Positions 1 through 5,996 of a stretch of DNA of 5,996 nt are shown here, piece after piece. The notes under the pieces were generated by a model. It worked only from the letters and a program-made list of their open reading frames with translations. It ran no database searches and was not told the DNA's origin. The stretch spans positions 1 through 5,996 of the forward strand of contig JAHEYM010000068.1 in assembly GCA_023251595.1 (NCBI GenBank), given 5' to 3'. Positions within the stretch are counted from its first letter, which is position 1; each line of letters opens with the position of its first letter. Position numbers and translations under genes: made by a program. Source of the stretch: Bacteroidota bacterium. GTDB taxonomy: Bacteria > Bacteroidota > Bacteroidia > AKYH767-A > JABDAW01.

Positions 1-1
1 A

Positions 2-775
2 TATTACGTGCACGAGGCAAGGATGGCGGGCGCGAATGTGCTTGCACCTCGCGTGAATAAAAGCGAACATTTCACCATAATTCAAGGCGACGATATTTAT
101 CTCGGGTTTATTCATTTATCAGAACTCGAACAACAGGTTTCGGAAGCCATCGTACGCGAAAAACAGGAGGGGGGCGAGTTCCGGAATCTTGAAGATTTTA
201 TCAAACGCGTTTCAATTTCGGTCGAGCAATTGAGAATACTCATCCGGATCGGGGCATTTCGTTTCACCCAAAAAACAAAAAAAGCATTGTTGTGGGATAT
301 ATATTTATATATGGGAAATAAAAAGAAAACCGAACCGAATAAAGAATTATTTGAAACGAATGCAAAACCGTTTGAACTTCCGCAATTAGATCAGAATGCA
401 TTGGATGATGCGTATGATGAAATCGAAATTCTTGGATTTCCACTATGCTCTCCGTTTCAGTTATTAAAAGAACAGCCTTCCAACACAATTTCCGCATCGA
501 ATTTAATTGAACATGCCGGGAAAATGGTTACGATGACAGGATATTTAGTCACCACCAAAGTAACGATTACGGTGAAGGGTGAAGTAATGCTTTTCGGAAC
601 TTTCTTAGATAAAGACGGATACTTTTTCGATACCACACATTTTCCGAAAGTGGTGAAAGAATTTCCTTTTCGTGGAAAAGGATGTTATGAAATTAAAGGC
701 AAAGTTGCCGAGGAATTTGAATTCGCCAGTATTGATGTGTCTTCGATTGAGAAACTTGGGGTAAATACGAGATGA
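2..775 (+). CDS. dnaE: DNA polymerase III alpha subunit, C-terminal fragment (5' end outside window)
   Basis: This is the C-terminal 257 residues of a replicative-type (family C) DNA polymerase alpha subunit, which copies DNA in the cytoplasm. The frame is open from base 2 (reads Y-Y-V-H-E-A-R-M-A-G-A), so the real start lies outside the window; the GTG at base 8 is only an internal valine codon. Visible family marks are the segment HEARMAGANVLAPRVNKS (palm/fingers end), a helix-hairpin-helix-like stretch around fragment residues 60-85 (FRNLEDFIKRV, then LRILIRIGAF), the linker motif DEIEILGFPLCSPFQLL near residues 140-157, and an OB-fold-like tail at about 173-242. From memory of the family, this ending resembles the shorter (about 1000-residue) Bacteroidota DnaE-like polymerase often encoded near dinB rather than the long main replicase. 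That subtype is an inference. The gene ends in TGA and is convergent with the next gene. Confidence 0.87.
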   Translation, partial: YYVHEARMAGANVLAPRVNKSEHFTIIQGDDIYLGFIHLSELEQQVSEAIVREKQEGGEFRNLEDFIKRVSISVEQLRILIRIGAFRFTQKTKKALLWDIYLYMGNKKKTEPNKELFETNAKPFELPQLDQNALDDAYDEIEILGFPLCSPFQLLKEQPSNTISASNLIEHAGKMVTMTGYLVTTKVTITVKGEVMLFGTFLDKDGYFFDTTHFPKVVKEFPFRGKGCYEIKGKVAEEFEFASIDVSSIEKLGVNTR

Positions 776-828
776 GAAGTTGCTTTTGAGGGATGTATTG
801 AAAACTGGTATTATATGAGTGAGAAGAC

Positions 829-906
829 TTTTGATCTGTGCCTATCTGAGCGATCTGTGAGCCAAATAATTTGCTCACAGATAACACGGATTTTCACAGA
901 TGAAAG
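829..906. repeat. Long imperfect palindrome built from four ATCTGTG/CACAGAT words
   Basis: The element is symmetric about position 867.5. The inner arms 853-862 (ATCTGTGAGC) and 873-882 (GCTCACAGAT) are a perfect 10-bp match with a 10-nt loop. The outer words ATCTGTG at 834-840 and CACAGAT at 895-901 pair in the same register. Between them 844-848 pairs with 887-891 (one G-T), and 829-832 pairs with 903-906 (one T-G). The two words on each side are spaced 19 nt apart. It lies in the gap between dnaE (+) and the 82-residue membrane protein gene (-). Neither strand has a T-run after the stem, so it is not a standard intrinsic terminator, though it could still end or stabilise transcripts from both sides. 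It may equally be one copy of a dispersed intergenic palindromic repeat. Confidence 0.7.
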
Positions 907-919
907 TAAAATAAATACA

Positions 920-1168
920 TTAGTCCTTTTTAGTAAACATAAAATATGCAATTATAAGTATAGCAGGTCCTATTGCATAAACTAAGAATTCACTTAAATC
1001 GTAACATTTCGGAAGGCTGCAATTATAATTATTATAAAAAGGCCAAAAATCTTCTTTGTATGAACTTTCTGAATTTGTGGAACCAACTAAAAGAAATGCT
1101 ACATGAGTAAAAAACCATACCAAATATATTGCGGAAAATTTTCTATTTTTCTTAAAAAATTCTTTCAT
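920..1168 (-). CDS. Small two-helix membrane protein, unknown function
   Basis: This is an 82-residue hypothetical protein that I do not recognise as a named family. Residues 1-10 are basic (MKEFFKKNRK), followed by a hydrophobic helix at about 11-29. A polar, aromatic-rich loop at about 30-58 contains two cysteines (C50 and C55), and a second helix spans about 61-78 before the basic end TKKD. Positive charge at both ends suggests both termini are cytoplasmic, with the cysteine loop outside. The frame opens further upstream, at 1213, but that start would bury 49 nt inside the previous gene. The ATG at 1166-1168 overlaps the previous stop as ATGA, the usual sign of translational coupling, so it is preferred. 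It is the last gene of the Zeta-like cassette. A role linked to that cassette is inferred from position only. Confidence 0.62.
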   Translation of the reverse strand: MKEFFKKNRKFSAIYLVWFFTHVAFLLVGSTNSESSYKEDFWPFYNNYNCSLPKCYDLSEFLVYAIGPAILIIAYFMFTKKD

Positions 1169-1347
1169 TTGGAAAGATTTACTTGTTCCAGTAACTCCGT
1201 TGCCTTCACCCACACCGGTTTTCCATCAATAACGATCACAAGTTCCCTATTTTCACGGGAAGCTTCAAGGACGAGCCTTTTGAGTGAAAGATTTAAACCG
1301 TCAAGAATTTTTTTTCGAATTTCAGCCCGAGTTTTATTTTCTTTCAT
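1165..1347 (-). CDS. Small partner protein of Zeta-like kinase (putative antitoxin/accessory)
   Basis: This is a 60-residue, probably cytoplasmic protein. Residues 1-30 are charged and look helical (TRAEIRKKILDGLNLSLKRL), followed by a short strand-turn-strand, ELVIVIDGKPVWVKATELL, at about 35-53. From memory, small proteins of this build (a helix, then a strand pair with a 'DGK' turn) are commonly encoded directly after Zeta-like kinases in Bacteroidota and other Gram-negative bacteria. It does not visibly resemble the classical three-helix Epsilon antitoxin. The ATG lies 14 nt inside the end of the kinase gene, and its TGA overlaps the next ATG as ATGA, so the three genes probably share one transcript. 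No ribosome site beyond a distant GGAG is visible, so translation may depend on ribosomes arriving from upstream. The antitoxin role is an inference from position. Confidence 0.72.
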   Translation of the reverse strand: MKENKTRAEIRKKILDGLNLSLKRLVLEASRENRELVIVIDGKPVWVKATELLEQVNLSK

Positions 1348-1909
1348 ATATTATTATTTTGCTCCAAATTTCTGGAATATGAATAATCGGAGGTTTTTCA
1401 AGTTCTCCTTCAGCAGTGTTACGAAAAATATTAGTAGTATTATCTAATACCATCCAATTATCAGCGAGTGGAATGTAAATTTGGACTAAATTTTTCAAAC
1501 CCCGAGAATATCATCGTCTGATTATTTCTTCCGGAATATTGTGGCCGCCTTGAATAACTCTTCCTTTAACTCTCTGAATTGCAATTTCGTCCGGTGGAAG
1601 TCAAAGAAAGCACAGTGTACTGATGTAGCCCAGTTTTCTTGCTTCAATGATGTAATTGGAGTAACTAATAGTCGATAAAGTTGTTTCAAAAGCAAAATCT
1701 TCTTGTTGTTTGATTAAATATTTAATTCTCTTAAGCATCAATCTCCCTGCCTCAAAAGCGGTTCCTTCCGGATTAAAAGGTGAAAGTCCTCTGGCGATTT
1801 CATCAGCATTAACGAATTCCTTTACCCCTAGCACTTCGGGAAGAAGTGTATTCGAAGCGGTAGTTTTTCCAGCGCCATTTGGACCAGTAATGATGTATAG
1901 GTTTGGCAT
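1334..1909 (-). pseudogene. Zeta-toxin-like P-loop kinase, broken by two in-frame TGA codons
   Basis: Zeta toxins are P-loop kinases; characterised members phosphorylate UDP-N-acetylglucosamine and block wall synthesis. The frame starts at ATG 1907-1909 and would give 191 residues, a normal length for the Gram-negative short form. It carries the Walker A motif GPNGAGKTT (9-17), NADEIARGLSPFNPE (34-48), EAGR (53-56) and the strand FAFETTLS (72-79). TGA stops fall at codon 103 (1601-1603) and codon 133 (1511-1513). The same frame continues between and after them with family-typical sequence: RVIQGGHNIPEEIIRR (117-132 region), YSRGLKNLVQIYIPLADNW (134-152) and a C-terminal end at TAA 1334-1336. 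The first stop replaces a probable Trp (FL-W-LP) and the second a probable Arg (RR-R-YSRG), each one transition away. A product ending at residue 102 would keep the nucleotide-binding half only, so loss of activity is likely. Confidence 0.88.
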
Positions 1910-2092
1910 TTTTGAAGAAGATAAAAGGAGATTTAACTCAGCCGCAAAAATTAAGCTTTATTTTAGCATTTTTATATGAGTGCTGGTTCAGTCGATTCAC
2001 CCCACTTTTCCCCGAAGTAAAAGGATTTTATCAAGAGAAAGGTTTTGAACGGTCTATTTGTTGAAAATTAACCCGTTAGACCATTTTAAAAG

Positions 2093-2123
2093 TTGTAATT
2101 TTGACCACTAATGAGTACATTTG
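2093..2123 (+). promoter_or_regulatory. Bacteroidota-type promoter (TTG-N20-TACATTTG) for the surface-protein genes
   Basis: TTG at 2093-2095 is followed after exactly 20 nt by TACATTTG at 2116-2123. The latter is a full match to the TAnnTTTG -7 element used by the primary sigma factor of Bacteroidota, with spacing in the accepted range. The expected transcription start is near 2130, leaving a leader of only about 19 nt before the ATG at 2149, with no Shine-Dalgarno sequence, as is usual in the phylum. The -7 element sits inside a perfect 6-bp inverted repeat, AGTACA (2114-2119) and TGTACT (2122-2127), which could act as an operator or be coincidental. Confidence 0.66.
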
Positions 2124-2148
2124 TACTAGTAAAACTCCGTCCGATTAG

Positions 2149-5100
2149 ATGATCAAACGTTTAGTCCTGCTTCTTTTGTTGTTTAATGTCTTGGTTTTCA
2201 AGGCATCAGCTTCGCATTTGATGGGTGGTGAGATTACCTGGACTTGTCAATCAAACGGTCAGTTTTTATTTGAAATGAAAGTTTACCGGGACTGTAACGG
2301 AATCCCGATGCCAATGATCGGACTGATGTTGGGGGTTCATAATAATCCACTTCTCACCTCGATTCCATTGACTTTCTTTGACAGTACGGAGATTTCACCG
2401 GTTTGTAATGGATCGGGACCAACTCTTTCATGTGGTTCATCGAATCCCCTTGGACCTATACCAGGCACAGCCCAGATGTATATATTTCACTCTAACCCGA
2501 TCACACTGAATGGTGTTCCACCGCCGCAGGGTTGGATTTTCACCTATGGTTCCTGCTGTCGAAATGCCATTATTGACAATCTTGTGACGCCTGGTTCGGA
2601 TGGATTCACCCTGAGAGCGATTATGTACCCATATAATGGGCAGAATACCAATCCCTGTTTTGATTCTTCGCCGCAATTCGCAGAACGGGCGGCGATAGTA
2701 ATTTGTGGGAATGATCCTTTCAACTATAATCATAATGCATTTGATCCCGATCTGGATTCTCTTGTGTATTCATGGGCCGCTCCACTTGATAATGTTGGCG
2801 CCGGTTCTTTTATTTCAGGCGTTTTTCCTCCGGCTCTCGCTTTCCAGCCTGGATATAGCATGACAAATCCGTTTCCCGGACCTGGCATTAATCCAAGCAA
2901 TATTCCTGCATCACTTGATCCTTCCACCGGAAATATTTCATTTGCAACGTACTTCAATCCCGGTTTTACAGACTATGAAATGGTGACCTGCATACAAGTC
3001 ACTGCATACCGTTGTGGATATAAAGTGGCAGAAGTTTATCGTGAAATTCAGGTGACAGTCCTCAATTGTGGTGCGAATAGTCCACCCACCATAAACGCGC
3101 CATTTCTAAATCCGTTTGTGGGTCCCTGTTTCTCTGATACCGTTTCGGCAGGAACACTCGTAACTTTTACAATTACTGCGGTTGACAATGACCCGCTACC
3201 AACAGGAGGTCCCCAAACAGTCAGTATTGATGCTTCCGGAGGTATGTTTGGAGCTGGATTTTCGAGCACCACTACAGGGTGTTTCGATCCTCCGTGTGCG
3301 GTACTGAATCCGGTTCCTATTGTTTCCGGTCTTGTAACTGCAAGTATTTCTTTCTCATGGCAAACCGAATGTCAACATGTCAACTACCCGGCAAATTGTG
3401 GTGTGACTGCCAATACATATACATTTGTGATAAAAGCACAGGATGATTATTGTCCTGCACCAAAACAAAATATCGCCACGATCTCGATAGTCGTTCAATC
3501 GGTTCCTACTATTGAATCTCCGGATATTAAATGCGTCTCTGTTTTGCCCAATGGTGATGTGCAACTTACATGGGCAACGCCACCTGATCCTGCTGTAACA
3601 TTTAATTCCTATCATATATGGTCTTCGGCAACAGCTGCGGGACCATACACACTTATTGACAGCATATTTATTTACAATCAAACTACGTATACGCATGTTG
3701 GAGCTGGAGCGCAGGGTGCTTCAATATATTATTATATAGAAAGTCGCTCTGGTTGTATGGGTTCAATTTATACTCCTCCTATCGATACCGTGCAATCTAT
3801 TTTATTGAATGTTGTGAATACAGGAAATGGCTATGCACAATTGAGTTGGAATCCGATTCATAATCCGAATATTTCGACTTCCACAGGAATATATAATGTT
3901 TATCGTGAATTTCCTGTTGGTGTTTGGACTTTCATCGGCTCAACGACAAATCTGATGTATCAGGATACGATCAATATTTGTAATTCATATATTAGTTATC
4001 GTGTTGAAATTGCAGATCAATCAGGATGTGTTTCTGTTTCATCCGTTGATGGTGATACTTTTCAGGATATTTTTGCCCCTGCGACACCTCTGATAGATAG
4101 TGTGACAGTAAATCAATTGACAGGTGCTGCTGATATCGGATGGGCAGTGGATTCATCCGGAGACACGCAGGGTTATGTTATATTTCAATTCATTAATGGT
4201 GTTTGGCAACCAATCGATACAGCGTGGGGCATAAATAATACTTTCATGGCGACAGGCATGAATGCCACGAATCAATCAGATTCATTCCGTGTGGCAGCGT
4301 TCGATAGTTGTATGAACATCAGTTTGATGAGCGATGTTCAAAACACACTTTATTTAACCGGTTATATTGATCCCTGCACGCATGCATCCTATTTAAGTTG
4401 GAACCCTTATATTAATTGGACAGCAGGTGTTGGCTCCTATAATATTTATGTAAGTATTAACGGGGGACCAATGACTTTTGTCGCTTCAGTCCCGGGAAAT
4501 ACAACTGCATTTATCGATGGAAATCTTATAGCATCATCCACGTATTGCTATATGATTCTAGCCGTCGATGGGAATGGACTGTTTACTTCTGAATCAAATC
4601 ACGCATGTGTTTTAGTTAATGTACCGCCACCACCACAATATAATTATTTAATGACTGTGACTGTTGTTGGTGATAACCGAACCAGAATCGACGATTATAT
4701 TGATGCATCTTCAAACGTCGCACTATATAAAGTGCTCCGATCAAAAAATAAAACAGGTACTTATGATACAATTGCAACTGTAGCAGCTATGCCTGGCCCA
4801 CAGTTCTCTTATTTTGATATGACTGCGCTCGTTCATCAACAAAGTTATTATTACAAAATTGTGGTGATTGATAGCTGTGGAGATATTGTTAAAACTTCCA
4901 ACATTGGCAGAAGTATATTATTAAAAGCCACTATGAATGATGATGTGACGAACACCGTCACATGGAATGACTATGATGGGTGGGATGGTGGAATCGGTTA
5001 TTATAATATATTCAGAAGTGTCGATGGAATTTGGGATCCGAATCCGGTTGGTATGGTTCCCTATGGTGGAATGACCACTTTCCGTGACGATGTCTCTTTG

Positions 5101-5487
5101 TTGGGAATGACGAAAGGAATGTTCTGTTATTCGGTACAGGGTTACGAAGCAATTACAGATACTTATGGTTTTGCGGATAGCAGTTTGTCAAATCAGGAAT
5201 GTGTAATTCAACCCCCTCATCTATTTATACCAAATGCCTTTACACCCTTAGGACTCAATCCATACTTCAGACCGGTAGTAAGTTTTGTTGCAGGTTCTGC
5301 TTATTCATTCGAAATTTTTGATCGTTGGGGGGAACTTATTTTCGAAACAAATGATCGTTTTCAAGGTTGGGATGGAACTTATAAAGGCGTTCCGGTTCAG
5401 CAAGCTATATATGTATATGTAGTCCGTTTGACAGGAAATAATGGGGATCAGATTCGTAAAATTGGTTCTGTAACCGTGGTGAAATAG
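2149..5487 (+). CDS. Secreted multidomain surface protein with CHU_C / type IX secretion C-terminal domain
   Basis: This is a complete 1112-residue protein, probably exported by Sec and then sent across the outer membrane by the type IX system. Residues 1-21 are a signal peptide (hydrophobic core LVLLLLLF, probable cleavage after A-S-A). The N-terminal module begins SHLMGGEITW and has YRDCNGIP (46-53), SCCRN (135-139) and FDPDLDSLVYSW (198-209); cysteines at 33, 49, 86, 95, 136 and 137 suggest disulfides. An Ig/cadherin-like region spans about 308-455. Six fibronectin-III-like units follow (about 456-1024). The C-terminal domain (1025-1112) has FIPNAFTP, FEIFDRWGELIFE (1054-1066) and GWDGTYKG (1073-1080), hallmarks of the gliding-motility-associated CHU_C family, a type B type IX sorting signal. 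No catalytic motif is visible, so adhesion or matrix structure is the likeliest role, by inference. The ATG at 2149 gives the signal peptide directly and follows a good promoter. Confidence 0.9.
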   Translation: MIKRLVLLLLLFNVLVFKASASHLMGGEITWTCQSNGQFLFEMKVYRDCNGIPMPMIGLMLGVHNNPLLTSIPLTFFDSTEISPVCNGSGPTLSCGSSNPLGPIPGTAQMYIFHSNPITLNGVPPPQGWIFTYGSCCRNAIIDNLVTPGSDGFTLRAIMYPYNGQNTNPCFDSSPQFAERAAIVICGNDPFNYNHNAFDPDLDSLVYSWAAPLDNVGAGSFISGVFPPALAFQPGYSMTNPFPGPGINPSNIPASLDPSTGNISFATYFNPGFTDYEMVTCIQVTAYRCGYKVAEVYREIQVTVLNCGANSPPTINAPFLNPFVGPCFSDTVSAGTLVTFTITAVDNDPLPTGGPQTVSIDASGGMFGAGFSSTTTGCFDPPCAVLNPVPIVSGLVTASISFSWQTECQHVNYPANCGVTANTYTFVIKAQDDYCPAPKQNIATISIVVQSVPTIESPDIKCVSVLPNGDVQLTWATPPDPAVTFNSYHIWSSATAAGPYTLIDSIFIYNQTTYTHVGAGAQGASIYYYIESRSGCMGSIYTPPIDTVQSILLNVVNTGNGYAQLSWNPIHNPNISTSTGIYNVYREFPVGVWTFIGSTTNLMYQDTINICNSYISYRVEIADQSGCVSVSSVDGDTFQDIFAPATPLIDSVTVNQLTGAADIGWAVDSSGDTQGYVIFQFINGVWQPIDTAWGINNTFMATGMNATNQSDSFRVAAFDSCMNISLMSDVQNTLYLTGYIDPCTHASYLSWNPYINWTAGVGSYNIYVSINGGPMTFVASVPGNTTAFIDGNLIASSTYCYMILAVDGNGLFTSESNHACVLVNVPPPPQYNYLMTVTVVGDNRTRIDDYIDASSNVALYKVLRSKNKTGTYDTIATVAAMPGPQFSYFDMTALVHQQSYYYKIVVIDSCGDIVKTSNIGRSILLKATMNDDVTNTVTWNDYDGWDGGIGYYNIFRSVDGIWDPNPVGMVPYGGMTTFRDDVSLLGMTKGMFCYSVQGYEAITDTYGFADSSLSNQECVIQPPHLFIPNAFTPLGLNPYFRPVVSFVAGSAYSFEIFDRWGELIFETNDRFQGWDGTYKGVPVQQAIYVYVVRLTGNNGDQIRKIGSVTVVK

Positions 5488-5499
5488 CGCGGAAAATTT

Positions 5500-5996
5500 A
5501 TGAAGAATATATTTTTTCGTTTTTCATTTCTTCTCTCTTCACTCTTCACTATTTACTGTTCACCAGCTGTAGCTTCACACTTAATGGGGGGAGAAATAAC
5601 ATGGATGTGTCTGGGTTCCGGTCAGTATCAATTCAGCATGAAACTGTATCGAGATTGTAATGGAATTCCGGGACCTGCTTCTGTAACACTTGCAGTTTCA
5701 TATCATCCTACTGTTACGAGCATCCCAATGAGTCTTCTTACACAAACTGATATTTCACCACAATGCAATGGTTCTGGTCCCACTGTAACCTGCGCCGGTG
5801 GCGGAACCGGTGCGACAGAAGAATTTGTTTACCAATCAGCACCTATCACACTTGTAGGTATTCCTCCTGCAACCGGATGGGTTTTTTCTTATGGCGATTG
5901 TTGCAGAAATGCAGCAATTATTAATCTTCAAAACGCTGGTTCAGATGGTTTTACTTTGCGTGCTTTTATGTTCGCATATAATGGGCAAAATGCGAA
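5500..5996 (+). CDS. Second SHLMGGEITW-family secreted surface protein, N-terminal part (3' end outside window)
   Basis: The first 165 residues of a paralogue of the preceding protein are visible. Residues 1-25 form a signal peptide (MKNIFFRF, then a hydrophobic stretch, probable cleavage after A-V-A), and the mature part starts with the same SHLMGGEITW. The shared order continues with YRDCNGIP (50-57), ISPQCNGSGPT (85-95), YGDCCRNA (131-138) and GSDGFTLRAFM (147-157). All six cysteines of the first protein's module have counterparts here (37, 53, 89, 98, 134, 135). The start lies 12 nt after the previous stop, with no promoter match or Shine-Dalgarno sequence between, so co-transcription is likely. 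The rest of the protein, including any repeats and a type IX sorting domain, lies beyond the window; their presence is expected from the paralogue but not seen. Confidence 0.88.
   Translation, partial: MKNIFFRFSFLLSSLFTIYCSPAVASHLMGGEITWMCLGSGQYQFSMKLYRDCNGIPGPASVTLAVSYHPTVTSIPMSLLTQTDISPQCNGSGPTVTCAGGGTGATEEFVYQSAPITLVGIPPATGWVFSYGDCCRNAAIINLQNAGSDGFTLRAFMFAYNGQNA

Noticed and set aside
829..906. Rho-independent terminator
   Set aside because: The stem is strong, but neither strand has a run of T after it; the flanks read ATGAAAGTAAAA on + and ATCAAAAGTC on -. It was annotated as a repeat instead.
1169..1213. Upstream extension of the two-helix membrane protein to the ATG at 1213 (97 residues)
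   Set aside because: It would overlap the 60-residue gene by 49 nt and add a Gly/Ser/Thr-rich, non-conserved-looking leader. The internal ATG forms a clean ATGA overlap and starts a basic segment typical of a membrane protein start.
1103..1447. Open frame of 114 codons on the + strand
   Set aside because: It lies antisense to the 60-residue gene and the kinase end. Its Ser/Phe-rich composition is that of a shadow frame, and it has no recognisable domain.
1511..1603. TGA read as an amino acid (alternative genetic code or selenocysteine) in the kinase gene
   Set aside because: TGA ends other genes in this window, and the expected residues at the two sites differ (Trp and Arg). No selenocysteine context is apparent, so two nonsense mutations are simpler.
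1945..1953. Possible - strand promoter -7 element for the kinase cassette (reads TAATTTTTG on the - strand)
   Set aside because: It has one base too many between TA and TTTG, and no TTG lies at the right distance upstream. It is too weak to annotate, and no better match was seen in 1910-2148 on this strand.
2051..2082. Inverted repeat GGTCTA (2051-2056) and TAGACC (2077-2082) upstream of the surface-protein promoter
   Set aside because: There are only six base pairs around a 20-nt loop, with no T-run and no extension of the arms, so it is easily explained by chance.
3355..3696. Open frame of 113 codons on the - strand inside the surface-protein gene
   Set aside because: It is antisense to a clearly coding region with recognisable Ig-like and Fn3-like domains, and its Arg/Cys/Ile-rich translation is typical of a shadow frame.

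Overview
The window comes from the chromosome of an AT-rich member of the Bacteroidota. Three independent signs point there: two secreted proteins in tandem, the complete one ending in a type IX secretion (gliding-motility-associated, CHU_C-type) C-terminal domain; a promoter of the TTG-N20-TAnnTTTG type; and weak or absent Shine-Dalgarno sequences. The genus cannot be fixed from this stretch. TGA ends real genes here (the dnaE fragment and the 60-residue gene), so the standard bacterial code applies.

Layout. (1) Bases 2-775, + strand: the C-terminal end of a DNA polymerase III alpha subunit, cut by the window edge. (2) Bases 776-919: a gap holding a long, imperfect, centrally symmetric inverted repeat (829-906) built from four copies of a 7-base word, between two convergent gene ends. 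(3) Bases 920-1909, - strand: a tightly packed three-gene cassette. A Zeta-toxin-like P-loop kinase is recognisable along its whole length but broken by two in-frame TGA codons. A 60-residue partner protein overlaps its end by 14 nt, and an 82-residue two-helix membrane protein follows with an ATGA overlap. (4) Bases 1910-2148: a divergent intergenic region with a strong Bacteroidota-type promoter firing rightward. (5) Bases 2149-5487, + strand: a 1112-residue secreted surface protein. It has a signal peptide, a cysteine-rich N-terminal module, an Ig-like middle, six fibronectin-III-like units arranged as three A-B pairs, and a C-terminal sorting domain. (6) From 5500 to the window end: the start of a second protein of the same family, 12 nt downstream and probably co-transcribed.

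The cassette looks like a decaying toxin locus between a housekeeping replication gene and a surface-protein locus. The kinase is probably inactive, while its two small downstream genes are still open. The two surface proteins are tandem paralogues, probably exported by Sec and, at least for the first, moved across the outer membrane by the type IX system.
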